Below, piece by piece: positions 17,317-25,423 of a stretch of DNA of 64,000 nt (position 1 is the stretch's first letter; each line of letters opens with the position of its first letter). The stretch lies in NCBI GenBank assembly GCA_041166025.1, contig JBEAMJ010000028.1:1-64000 (forward strand), given 5' to 3'. Source of the stretch: UBA7672 sp041166025 (GTDB lineage: Bacteria; Pseudomonadota; Alphaproteobacteria; Caulobacterales; Hyphomonadaceae). Both the position numbers and the translations under genes were made by a program. The notes beneath the pieces are model-generated. The model worked only from the letters and a program-made list of their open reading frames with translations, made no database searches and was not told where the DNA came from.

Positions 17317-18948
17317 ATGCTACGCATCCAGGAACTCAAGCTGCCGCTTGACCATGCCGAACCGGCGCTGCGCCAGGCGATCCTCAGGCGACTGTCGATC
17401 GCAGACCAGGCGCTGGTCTCCTACACCACCTTCAAACGCGCTTACGATGCGCGGAAGACCTCCGCGATCCAGCTGATCTACACCATCGATTGCGTCGTGA
17501 AAGACGAAGCGTCGGTCCTGAAGCGGCTGGCAAAGGACAGGCAGATCGGCCGCACGCCCGACCTGGACTACCGCCCGCCCGTGAAGGCCCCCGGCGGAAC
17601 AAAGCGCCCGGTTGTGGTTGGCATGGGCCCATGCGGCCTATTCGCCGGGCTTATCCTCGCCGAGATGGGATTCAATCCGATCATTCTCGAGCGCGGCAAG
17701 ATCGTACGCGAACGTACCGTCGACACATTCCGCTTCTGGCGCAAGGGCGTCTTGGATCCTGCCTCGAATGCACAATTCGGCGAAGGCGGCGCCGGCACAT
17801 TCTCCGACGGCAAACTTTATTCGCAGATCAAGGACCCGCGCCATCTTGGCCGCAAGGTGCTGACAGAGTTCGTCGAAGCTGGCGCTCCCGAGGAAATCCT
17901 GTTCGTTTCGAAACCCCACATCGGCACCTTCCGCCTCGTCTCAATGATCGAGCATATGCGCGAGAAGATCACCCGGCTGGGCGGCGAGATCCGCTTCCAG
18001 CATCATGTGACCGACATCCTGCTGCGCGAGCAGCGTGGAGAAAAGCAGATCACTGGAGTTGCGCTCGCGACCGGCGATGCGATCGAGACGGACCACCTCG
18101 TCATGGCGCTGGGCCATTCGGCGCGCGACACGTTCGAGATGCTGCATGGCCGCGGCGTCTACTTCGAAGCCAAGCCCTTCTCCATCGGCGTGCGTATCGA
18201 ACACCCACAGTCGATCATCGATTGTGCGAGGTTCGGCGCGAGCGCGGGCCATCCGATCCTTGGCGCTGCTGACTACAAGCTGGCGCACCACGCCAGCAAC
18301 GGTCGCGGCGTCTACTCATTCTGCATGTGCCCCGGAGGAACGGTCGTCGCGGCCGCCTCCGAGGACGGCCGGCTCGTCACCAACGGAATGAGCCAGTACT
18401 CCCGCCGCGAGCGCAACGCCAATGCAGGAATCGTCGTCGGGGTGACGCCTGAGGATTTTCCCGGCGACGGACGCGACAATCCGCTGGCAGGCATCGCCTT
18501 CCAACGTCATTGGGAGGAAAAGGCCTTCCGTGCCGGGGGCGAGTCGTGGTTTGCGCCGTGCCAGCTGGTCGGCGACTTCCTGAAGGACCAGCCGTCGACG
18601 GCTCTCGGGTCGGTCATTCCCTCCTATAAACCCGGCGTGACGCCAACCGATCTCAGGTTGTGCCTGCCGGACTTTGCGATCCTCGCCATGCGCGAGGCGC
18701 TGCAGATTTTCGGCCGGCAGATTCAGGGCTTTGCGATGGACGACGCCGTCATGACCGGCGTCGAGACGCGTACGTCCAGCCCTGTGCGCATGACGCGCGG
18801 GGCTGATTTCCAGTCGCTGAATGTGAAAGGCCTTTATCCAGCCGGCGAAGGGGCAGGCTATGCAGGCGGCATCCTCTCGGCCGCTGTCGACGGCATCAAG
18901 GTTGCCGAGGCTGTCGCGCTTGCCGCCGTGGGCAGGCAAGCGGCCTGA
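17317..18948 (+). CDS. FAD-dependent oxidoreductase (COG2509-type)
   Basis: A 543-residue flavoprotein resembling the uncharacterised FAD-dependent dehydrogenase family COG2509. About 90 residues precede the FAD-binding motif VVVGMGPCGLFAGLILAEMG (residue 97 onward). Later family signatures are FGEGGAGTFSDGKLYSQI, YFEAKPFSIGVRIEHPQ and the second FAD motif LYPAGEGAGYAGGILSAAVDG near the C-terminus. The frame is open upstream to 16828 but overlaps the preceding gene. The ATG at 17317, with AGGAAGGG just upstream, is the natural start. No signal peptide. The substrate is unknown for the whole family; the ending GAGYAGGI block shows it is intact. Confidence 0.88.
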   Translation: MLRIQELKLPLDHAEPALRQAILRRLSIADQALVSYTTFKRAYDARKTSAIQLIYTIDCVVKDEASVLKRLAKDRQIGRTPDLDYRPPVKAPGGTKRPVVVGMGPCGLFAGLILAEMGFNPIILERGKIVRERTVDTFRFWRKGVLDPASNAQFGEGGAGTFSDGKLYSQIKDPRHLGRKVLTEFVEAGAPEEILFVSKPHIGTFRLVSMIEHMREKITRLGGEIRFQHHVTDILLREQRGEKQITGVALATGDAIETDHLVMALGHSARDTFEMLHGRGVYFEAKPFSIGVRIEHPQSIIDCARFGASAGHPILGAADYKLAHHASNGRGVYSFCMCPGGTVVAAASEDGRLVTNGMSQYSRRERNANAGIVVGVTPEDFPGDGRDNPLAGIAFQRHWEEKAFRAGGESWFAPCQLVGDFLKDQPSTALGSVIPSYKPGVTPTDLRLCLPDFAILAMREALQIFGRQIQGFAMDDAVMTGVETRTSSPVRMTRGADFQSLNVKGLYPAGEGAGYAGGILSAAVDGIKVAEAVALAAVGRQAA

Positions 18949-19181
18949 TCTTCGCCGGGCCAGAGAGGCTTGCAGGCGGGCTCGTCAAGAATGAACGCCG
19001 TGCCCATCATGTGTGGCGCGTTATCACGCCACCAGGCAGCTGCTTCGGGATGTTCGATCAACAGTTCAAGCCCGATCCCGTGCTGGCGCACCCGGAGAGG
19101 CGCTGCCCCAGCAAGGGCTCCAACTGTTCGCGCGCTTCGGGTCACTCAGGCTGCCTCGAGGCGACCCGGCCTCAAGCTCGC

Positions 19182-19469
19182 CTATTCATCCTCGCTGCGA
19201 TTGCGCAGCATGATCACCGCAGCAACCACGGCGCCGATGGCCGCGCCGATCGCCAGGGTCCGCAGCGGATGCTCACGCACCTCGCGAACCACAAACTTCG
19301 CCGCCTTGCGGCCGCCGCGCGCCGCACCTTCAGCGAACTCGCCAGCAAAGTCCTGGGCGCTTCCCAACGCCCGCCTCGCCCGATCGGTAAATTCCGACAT
19401 GTTGCCCACCTTCTCGGTCTGACTCGGAACCGAGCTCCCGATACCTGCTTCCATCGCACGTCTTGCCAT
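19182..19469 (-). CDS. Small DUF883/ElaB-like membrane-anchored protein
   Basis: A 95-residue protein. Residues 25-65 form a charged amphipathic helix (FTDRARRALGSAQDFAGEF), followed by one C-terminal transmembrane helix (LAIGAAIGAVVAAVIMLRN) and a short charged tail. This is the architecture of the DUF883/YqjD/ElaB proteins, which in E. coli tether ribosomes to the inner membrane in stationary phase; that role is only a family analogy. A TTG start at 19475 is possible, but the ATG at 19469 has GGAGG six bases upstream. It has no obvious operon partner and lies divergent to the 2OG oxygenase gene. Confidence 0.8.
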   Translation of the reverse strand: MARRAMEAGIGSSVPSQTEKVGNMSEFTDRARRALGSAQDFAGEFAEGAARGGRKAAKFVVREVREHPLRTLAIGAAIGAVVAAVIMLRNRSEDE

Positions 19470-19621
19470 GACCAACCTCCACTTCGCCCCCCGGAACCGC
19501 TCCGGGTACCGAACTGGCTTCTGGGCGATGGCGCCGACGCAGGAGATGACAGTAACCCGGAAGGGCCACCCCTGCCCAGCTGCATGCTGTACCTTGCGGC
19601 GCTAATTTTGCCCCCGCAGAG

Positions 19622-19635
19622 GCCAGAATTCTGGC
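19622..19635. promoter_or_regulatory. 14-bp perfect palindrome GCCAGAATTCTGGC
   Basis: The palindrome lies in the 320-base intergenic region between the divergent DUF883-like gene and the 2OG oxygenase gene. It has no centre gap, so it reads the same on both strands, and could be a dimeric operator. Candidate only. Confidence 0.4.
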
Positions 19636-19648
19636 AATTGGCGATCCG

Positions 19649-19675
19649 GCGCGCGGCAAAACGCCTGCCGCGCGC
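19649..19675. repeat. 10-bp stem hairpin in divergent intergenic region
   Basis: GCGCGCGGCA (19649-19658) pairs perfectly with TGCCGCGCGC (19666-19675) around a 7-base loop (AAACGCC). No T-run follows on either strand. It lies 13 bases from the 14-bp palindrome. Possibly a factor-dependent transcription stop or a regulatory structure. The rest of the 19476-19789 stretch shows no gene. Confidence 0.5.
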
Positions 19676-19789
19676 AGTGCCTGCGGGCGCGAACACCTCG
19701 ACAAAATGTTAAGGCGCATGACCTAGTCTTGAACCATCGAATGCCGCCCCTCATGCATGCTGGTGGACGGCAGCCTGTGTGGATTGAAA

Positions 19790-20881
19790 ATGCCGACCTA
19801 CGCCCTCCTCACACCCGGCGATCCAGCGCCCAGCGTGATGCAGCGCAACTCAAGCAACGACCGCTACAATCTCGATCTCGCAGCCGGGCGCACGCTTGTG
19901 CTCTGCTTTTTCGGGAGCAGCACCACGCCGCACGCGGCCGCGGTGCTGGCTGCGGTGAAGAAACGCCGCGACCTCTTCGACGATGTCCACGCCGCATTCT
20001 TCGGCGTCACGCACGACAGGGACGATGAAGCCAAGAGGCGCGTCGACACGATCATGCCGGGCTACCGTTTCTTCTGGGATCATGACGACCTGATCGCACG
20101 CGCCTACGGCGTCGCCCCGGCGGAGGGCGAGGATGGGCTCTATCTGAACCGATGGGTCATCATCAACCCGATGATGCGGATCACGGCGGTCATTCCGTTC
20201 CGACAGGATCAGACCGATATCGCGCAAGCGCTCGATCACATCGCCCGCCTGCCACGAGCCGGACGGGTGGCTGGTCTGGACGTGCAGGCGCCCGTCATCG
20301 TGCTCGATAACATCTTCGACCCGGATACCTGCCGCCGCCTGATCGCGTCCTACGATGCAGCCGATCGTGATCTGTCCGGCGTCATGCGCGAGATCGGAGG
20401 CCGCACGCGCCTCGTGCTCGACGACAATCACAAGCGCCGACGCGACCACATGATCGAGGACGAGAATGAACGAAAGTTCGTCACCGCTCTCATCCGCCGC
20501 CGCATCGTGCCGCAGATCGAAAAGATCCACCAATTCCACGCGACCCGCATCGAGCGCTATCTGGTGGCCTGCTATGCGGCCGAGGACGCGGCCCACTTCA
20601 GACCTCACCGCGACAACACCACCAAGGGCACTGCGCACCGGCGCTTTGCCGTCTCGATAAATCTCAGCGACGATTTCGACGGCGGCGAGATCCAGTTTCC
20701 AGAATACGGGTCACGCGGATTCCGACCATTGGCTGGCGGTGCGGTTGTCTTCTCATGCTCGCTGCTGCACGCGGTGACACAGGTCACACGCGGAAGGCGA
20801 TACGCCTTTCTGCCCTTCCTATACGATGACGCAGCGGCGGCGATCCGCGAGCAGAACAAGCAGTTCCTCGACACGCCCTAG
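19790..20881 (+). CDS. Peroxiredoxin-like / 2OG-Fe(II) oxygenase fusion
   Basis: A 363-residue two-domain protein. Residues 1-150 resemble an AhpC/TSA thioredoxin fold (TPGDPAPSV, TLVLCFFGSSTTPHAAAV, FFGVTHD, VIINPMMRITAVIPF). The position of the peroxidatic cysteine (T-P-x-C in peroxiredoxins) is T-P-H-Ala49, so it is probably not a peroxidase. Residues 165-363 form a prolyl-4-hydroxylase-type double-stranded beta helix, with iron ligands His273 and Asp275 (FRPHRDN) and His327 (LLHAVT), and a 2-oxoglutarate arginine in RGRRYAF (336/337). The ATG at 19790 begins the redoxin domain. The stop codon overlaps that of convergent gltX. The substrate is unknown; a protein or amino-acid hydroxylase is likely. 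Confidence 0.85.
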   Translation: MPTYALLTPGDPAPSVMQRNSSNDRYNLDLAAGRTLVLCFFGSSTTPHAAAVLAAVKKRRDLFDDVHAAFFGVTHDRDDEAKRRVDTIMPGYRFFWDHDDLIARAYGVAPAEGEDGLYLNRWVIINPMMRITAVIPFRQDQTDIAQALDHIARLPRAGRVAGLDVQAPVIVLDNIFDPDTCRRLIASYDAADRDLSGVMREIGGRTRLVLDDNHKRRRDHMIEDENERKFVTALIRRRIVPQIEKIHQFHATRIERYLVACYAAEDAAHFRPHRDNTTKGTAHRRFAVSINLSDDFDGGEIQFPEYGSRGFRPLAGGAVVFSCSLLHAVTQVTRGRRYAFLPFLYDDAAAAIREQNKQFLDTP

Positions 20882-22233
20882 GCGGATGCCTGCGCCAGTC
20901 GGGCGCGCGCTTTCTCGGCGCCGATGAGCACGAGCATCCGGTTCATTTCCGGACCAGCCTCCTGGTCGGTCAGCACGCGGCGGAGCGGTTGGTAGAGCCC
21001 CTTACCCTTGCGGCCCGTCTTGTCCTTAACAGCGTCGGTCCAGGCCTTCCAGCTGTCGAGGGTGAGCGCGCCGTCGGGGAATAACGCTGCCGCCTCGCCG
21101 ATGAAGGCGCGATCATCGGCTTCGAGATCGGGGCCGGTCAGGCCGCCGCCATAGACGATGGCAAGCCACAATGCGGCATCGGACACGCCCTTCAGATTGC
21201 CCTTTACCGTATCCCAGAACTCTGGCGTCGCCTTGTCGCCATAGGCCAGCTTCGCCAGGCGCGGCCTCACCGTGTCAAAGCTCATGGCATGAACGATCTG
21301 GGCGTTGAGCCCGTTGAGCTCGTTTTCATCGAAGCGCGCTGGCGCGCGACCCATCTTTGAGAACGAAAACTCCAGCGCCAGTTGTTGCAGGCTCTCGCGC
21401 GCCTCGACCGGATCGGACGTGCCGATCTTCGCAAGCAGCGACAGCAGCGCCATCGGCTCGTAGCCCTCATTGCGCAACTGTTCCGCAGACAGCGAACCCA
21501 GCCGCTTGGAAAGACCCTGCCCGTCCGCGCCGATCAGCAGCGGCATGTGAGCCATCTCGGGCGGCTGCGCACCAAGGGCAAGGAATATCTCGATCTGAGC
21601 GCCGGAGTTCGTGACGTGATCTTCGCCGCGGATCACATGCGTGATCTTCGCATCGACATCATCAACGACCGACGGCATGGTGTAGAGGAAGGAACCGTCC
21701 TCGCGGATCAACACCGGGTCCGAAACCGACGAGGTGTCGATCGACTGCTGTCCGCGCACGAGATCGTTCCATTCGGCGCGACCGCCTGACAGCTTGAAGC
21801 GCCAATGCGGTTTGCGGCCCTGCGCCTCCAGATCGCGCTTCTGCGCATCGGTCAGCTCCAGCGCGGCACGGTCATAGACTGGCGGACGGCCGCGGCTCTG
21901 GGCGATCTTCTTGCGGCGTTCAAGCTCTTCTGGAGACTCATAACAGGGATAGAGCAGCCCCTTCGCCTTGAGCTGCTCAGCTGCGGCCGCGTAACGTGCA
22001 AACTTCTCCGACTGCTTGAACGTCTCGTCCCAGGTCATTCCGAGCCAGGTAAGGTCGTTGCGGATGCCGTCCTCATTCTCCTTGGTCGAGCGCTCGAGGT
22101 CTGTGTCGTCGATACGCAGCACAAACGTCCCGCCCTGGCCCTTCGCAAAGAGCCAGTTCACCAGCGCGGTGCGGATGTTCCCGACGTGCAGCTTGCCCGT
22201 GGGCGAAGGCGCAAAGCGGACTTTGACGGTCAT
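20878..22233 (-). CDS. gltX: Glutamyl-tRNA synthetase
   Basis: A 451-residue class I aminoacyl-tRNA synthetase that charges tRNA-Glu (and in many alphaproteobacteria also tRNA-Gln). The HIGH-equivalent is in APSPTGKLHVGNIRTAL (residues 8-24). The KMSKS-equivalent is in GQGLSKRLGSLS. The glutamate-binding IDDTD block and the IRGEDHVTNS motif are intact. The reading frame is open to 22443, but the ATG at 22233 gives the canonical N-terminus (MTVKVRFAPSPTG). Its last four bases overlap the end of the convergent oxygenase gene at a shared CTAG. The length is in the family's normal 450-480 range. A second gltX paralogue elsewhere would be usual in this group but cannot be seen here. Confidence 0.96.
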   Translation of the reverse strand: MTVKVRFAPSPTGKLHVGNIRTALVNWLFAKGQGGTFVLRIDDTDLERSTKENEDGIRNDLTWLGMTWDETFKQSEKFARYAAAAEQLKAKGLLYPCYESPEELERRKKIAQSRGRPPVYDRAALELTDAQKRDLEAQGRKPHWRFKLSGGRAEWNDLVRGQQSIDTSSVSDPVLIREDGSFLYTMPSVVDDVDAKITHVIRGEDHVTNSGAQIEIFLALGAQPPEMAHMPLLIGADGQGLSKRLGSLSAEQLRNEGYEPMALLSLLAKIGTSDPVEARESLQQLALEFSFSKMGRAPARFDENELNGLNAQIVHAMSFDTVRPRLAKLAYGDKATPEFWDTVKGNLKGVSDAALWLAIVYGGGLTGPDLEADDRAFIGEAAALFPDGALTLDSWKAWTDAVKDKTGRKGKGLYQPLRRVLTDQEAGPEMNRMLVLIGAEKARARLAQASA

Positions 22234-22324
22234 TTCTGAGGCTTCCGGGTTGCGGAGGGAGTGGGCGGATGCATGTACCCATCCGGCCCTGCTTGGCAAG
22301 CGAGGCGTGTTCCGGCCGGTCCAG

Positions 22325-23302
22325 TTACCCCAGCGCAGAGGCGTTACGCGCCATGAGGTTCGATAGCAGCGTGGCATCGAACACGCGCGCGCCATAGTCG
22401 ATCGTGAAGGAGTCGAGTCGCGAGAGAAGATTGACCCCCACAATCATGGCCGGCTCACGCGTGAGGTTCCACAGATCGAAGATCGGCGCATCGGCCGCGA
22501 CGCAGCCGGCATCCTCGACATTGAAGGCCTTCAGGTTCACGCGCGGCAAGGCAATGAACTGACCGACGATCTTGTGCCCGGTGACGCCAAAGACCCGCAC
22601 ATGATCCACGCGCCGCAACCGTGGGTGATGACGTTGCAGAGCCGCACTCAGCGCCAGGTTGGCGATGCAGTTCTGGGCGCCGGTATCCAGCATCAGCCGC
22701 ACACCGACACTTCCGACCTTGCCATCGATCTCCGCCAGCAGGCCATCGCGCAGGTTCATGTTGCCAAGCATGGCGGTGCGGCCCTGCCGGCGTGTCGGCT
22801 CCACACGCACCTGCTTCTGCCGGATGTTGAACACCAGCCGGCGCCCTGCAAACATGTCGGCGCCCAGAATGCCGTCCTCCAGCGCCATGGCGGAGTTCGG
22901 CAGCACCGCAACGCGCAGGTCCTCCTTTGCGACGACCCCGCAGGCAACGCGCGCCAGGCGCGCCACCGGCATTTCGGCAGTCCCTGTGGTTCCTGCAACT
23001 GTCGCAATGCCGGTCGTGGGGATCGCCAGCTGCTCGAGCAGGCGGCCCGCGATCACGGTCGTGGTGGAACCAGTATCGACCATGAACTGGAACGGGCCCT
23101 GGCCGTTAATAGTGACCTTGGCTGTGGGACGTCCATACTCGTCGACCCAGGCATCCGGCAAATAGTCGATCTCGACGTCACTGGCCGCGCCAACCCGCGT
23201 TCCTGTCGTGACTGCAGGTTGCGGCACCTGCTGCGCGAACGCTGCGCCACCGCCAAGACCCGGCAGCGCGCCCAGCATCAGCCTTCGTGTCAGCTGCATC
23301 AT
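22325..23302 (-). CDS. Exported two-lobed retropepsin-type aspartic protease
   Basis: A 325-residue protein with an N-terminal export signal carrying a twin-arginine-like TRRLMLGALPG and an Ala-rich cleavage region (AAFAQQ), so it acts in the periplasm. It contains two Asp-Thr-Gly motifs, D76-T-G78 (FMVDTGSTTT) and D206-T-G208 (LMLDTGAQNC), each followed by the hydrophobic strands of a retroviral-type aspartic protease lobe. LEDGILGADMF supplies the typical second-half glycine motif of lobe one. Two lobes in one chain mimic a retropepsin dimer fused head-to-tail. Retropepsin-like enzymes of alphaproteobacteria include PerP. The start ATG at 23302 has AGAGGA seven bases upstream. Substrate unknown. 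Confidence 0.87.
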   Translation of the reverse strand: MMQLTRRLMLGALPGLGGGAAFAQQVPQPAVTTGTRVGAASDVEIDYLPDAWVDEYGRPTAKVTINGQGPFQFMVDTGSTTTVIAGRLLEQLAIPTTGIATVAGTTGTAEMPVARLARVACGVVAKEDLRVAVLPNSAMALEDGILGADMFAGRRLVFNIRQKQVRVEPTRRQGRTAMLGNMNLRDGLLAEIDGKVGSVGVRLMLDTGAQNCIANLALSAALQRHHPRLRRVDHVRVFGVTGHKIVGQFIALPRVNLKAFNVEDAGCVAADAPIFDLWNLTREPAMIVGVNLLSRLDSFTIDYGARVFDATLLSNLMARNASALG

Positions 23303-23413
23303 GGGCGTCCTCTCGCCCGGCCGCGCTCGGGGCGAACTGTCAGGACGAGAGCATGATCCTCGGACGAAGCTCCGACAAGCCTGACGTGTCAGTCAATTCG
23401 CGGGAAACCGACC

Positions 23414-23824
23414 CTAAATCCCCGGGAGGCATGCAACCAGCACCAGCACGATGCCAACCAGGGCCACCGTCCACACCAGCGTGCGAACAACAGGGACGCC
23501 AAGCGCATAAACGGGAAGAAAAGCAACCCTGGCCCAGAAGTAGAGCTGCGCACCAAGCCCTGCGAGTTCGGAATCCTGCTGAACCGTCGCCTCAAGCAGG
23601 ACGGCGGCCGCAAAGAGCGGAAACGTCTCGACAAAATTGCTCCATGCGCGCTCAAGGCGGGCGCCGACCTTGCCCAGTTCCGGCCTGCCATCATCACGCG
23701 GCCCCATCGCCCACGGCATGCCGCGGCCAGCGACACTCGCGAGAATTGAGCTGAACAGATAGACGACCCCGAGCAGTGCGCTTGCCCAGAGCATGGTCGT
23801 TTCAGTCGATCCGATGTCGGGCAT
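23414..23824 (-). CDS. MAPEG-family membrane protein
   Basis: A 136-residue integral membrane protein with four predicted helices (near residues 8-27, 55-72, 83-102 and 112-132). The second holds the family signature RAWSNFVETFPLFAAAVLL (compare the ERxxxNxxE of MAPEG glutathione-type enzymes: ERAWSNFVE). Bacterial members (COG3686) are of unknown or glutathione-transferase/peroxidase-like function. The frame extends to 23884, but the ATG at 23824 gives the standard MAPEG length and has GGAGG upstream. It is a single gene with no visible partner. Confidence 0.85.
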   Translation of the reverse strand: MPDIGSTETTMLWASALLGVVYLFSSILASVAGRGMPWAMGPRDDGRPELGKVGARLERAWSNFVETFPLFAAAVLLEATVQQDSELAGLGAQLYFWARVAFLPVYALGVPVVRTLVWTVALVGIVLVLVACLPGI

Positions 23825-23912
23825 CCCGGCCTCCCCTTTTTGCAATACCACGCAAAAGTAAGGGGAATTGACGTCTCGTGACAATCGGCGCCGCGGCGGC
23901 AGGATACGTGCG

Positions 23913-24134
23913 CTACTTCACACGCGTAATCGACTTGATCCCGAGCGGCGGCAGGCCCGAGCGTTCGGAGATTGCCTTGTCCTGCGCTTCGATTGCGGCC
24001 CGGATGGCGCTGTCCTTGTCATAGGGGTCGTCCAGCACATCGGCCGGAACCTTGCGGTTGGACTTCTGGCTGCCGTCCTCGTAGACGACATTAAACAGCA
24101 CAAAATCTGTCCGCGCCGTCGGCTTCTTCGGCAT
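23913..24134 (-). CDS. Small conserved hypothetical protein
   Basis: A 73-residue soluble, charged protein (FVLFNVVYEDGSQKSNRKVP, then DKDSAIRAAIEAQDKAISER) with a beta-hairpin then helix look. It has a Shine-Dalgarno-like GGAGCCTCCC before the ATG. No signal peptide, cysteine pair or known motif is seen. The codon use and the long uninterrupted frame support coding. I do not recognise the family. Confidence 0.6.
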   Translation of the reverse strand: MPKKPTARTDFVLFNVVYEDGSQKSNRKVPADVLDDPYDKDSAIRAAIEAQDKAISERSGLPPLGIKSITRVK

Positions 24135-24256
24135 GGGAGGCTCCGGAGGTCGGGTGTTGGGATCCGCGCTCCCTCTGGGCGGGACCGCACCAATCGCAAG
24201 GGGGCGCGATGGGCTGGCGCGCGTTTAGTCCACTTCCTGATGCAGCGAAAGAGGTC

Positions 24257-25243
24257 TTAAGCCGCAACCACCGCCTGTTCGGCCAACGCAGAGCCTTCCA
24301 CCAGCTCCGCCATGGCCGCAGCCCGCGCGCCGACGCCGCCTGTGATCACCGGGGCCGCACGCCCCTGCACCGCTGCGATGAAGGCCTCGTCCGCCGCTTT
24401 CAGCGGGTCGGGGAGGATCGCCGACACGTCCGCACGGATGTCAAAGCCCGTAGTGTTTGTCACCTGGCGCGTGATGAAGTCGATCTCAACGAGGCCGGAG
24501 GCATATTCGATCCGCATCCAGCGCTCGCGCTTCTCGGCGCAGCGCGAAGCGGCCAGCTTCGCGTGACCATTGCCTGCGAAATGCAATTCAGCCGTCGCAT
24601 GATCCAGCAGGTGGGTGTGTGCGCTATAGCCCGAACCGTCGACACCGCGCACTTCGCCGCCAAAAAGCTCAGCCGTGAGATCGAGGTCGTGAATCATCAG
24701 GTCGAACACGACCGAAACGTCTTCGCAGCGGCCTTCCGGAGAGGCGGGGCCCATGCGCACGCCTTCGATGCGCTTGGGACGCTCGCCAGTGGAGAACAAG
24801 CCCATCGCCTCGAACACCAGCCGCTCCTGGTGGCCCACCGAGAGAACCAGATCGCGATCGAGCGCCAGCTTGGCCAACGAGCGCGCCTCCGCGCCGGTCA
24901 GCGCCAAAGGCTTCTCGACCAGCGCGTGCTTACCGGCTTCGAGAGCCTTGCGTGTCAGCGATGCATGGGAGGATGCGGGGGTCGCGATGACCAGCGCATC
25001 GCAGGCCTCAGCCAGCGCCTCAAACGACGCGAACACACCACCCTGGCCGACCTTGGCCACAACCTTGCCGGCCGCTTCCGGGTTGAGGTCGAAGACGCCG
25101 ATGAACTCGGCATGTTCGCTCGCAGCGAACTTCTGGGCATGATAGCCGCCAAATACACCTGCGCCGACCACGCCCACCCGGACCTTGCCTTGGTGACGCC
25201 CGACGACGGTGGCCGTTCTGGCCGCGGTTTCGATACGCTTCAC
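24257..25243 (-). CDS. Gfo/Idh/MocA-family oxidoreductase
   Basis: A 328-residue NAD(P)-dependent dehydrogenase of sugars or related polyols. A Rossmann motif GVVGAGVFGGYHAQKF begins near residue 22, and the family EKPLAL motif (catalytic Lys) follows in HALVEKPLALTGAEA. The C-terminal alpha/beta domain holds HDLDLTAELFGGE, where the conserved H/D usually shapes the active site. The frame runs to 25309; a GTG at 25243 with GAGG upstream (TGGGCAGAGGTAGAGTCGTG) gives a better length than the first in-frame codon. Members such as WlbA act in cell-surface sugar synthesis; which substrate applies here is unknown. It is divergent to an MDR reductase. Confidence 0.85.
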   Translation of the reverse strand: MKRIETAARTATVVGRHQGKVRVGVVGAGVFGGYHAQKFAASEHAEFIGVFDLNPEAAGKVVAKVGQGGVFASFEALAEACDALVIATPASSHASLTRKALEAGKHALVEKPLALTGAEARSLAKLALDRDLVLSVGHQERLVFEAMGLFSTGERPKRIEGVRMGPASPEGRCEDVSVVFDLMIHDLDLTAELFGGEVRGVDGSGYSAHTHLLDHATAELHFAGNGHAKLAASRCAEKRERWMRIEYASGLVEIDFITRQVTNTTGFDIRADVSAILPDPLKAADEAFIAAVQGRAAPVITGGVGARAAAMAELVEGSALAEQAVVAA

Positions 25244-25423
25244 GACTCTACCTCTGCCCACGCCCCCAGGCACGTTTGCAGCAGATACGCGAATAGCGCA
25301 GCCGCACAATGTGCGGGGGCATCAAGGTTGGTTACAGTATCTTTCAATAGGTAAATGTCCGAAAAGACTGGAAAATTCCCTGCAAACGCGCAATGAGCGC
25401 GGTGCGACACTCTGGAGGCCGTG

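Noticed and set aside
18858..19145. Minus-strand frame with a plausible sequence (GLELLIEHPEAAAWWRD)
   Set aside because: Its end lies 91 bases inside the FAD-dependent gene on the opposite strand, it begins at a GTG with no ribosome site, and no known motif is seen.
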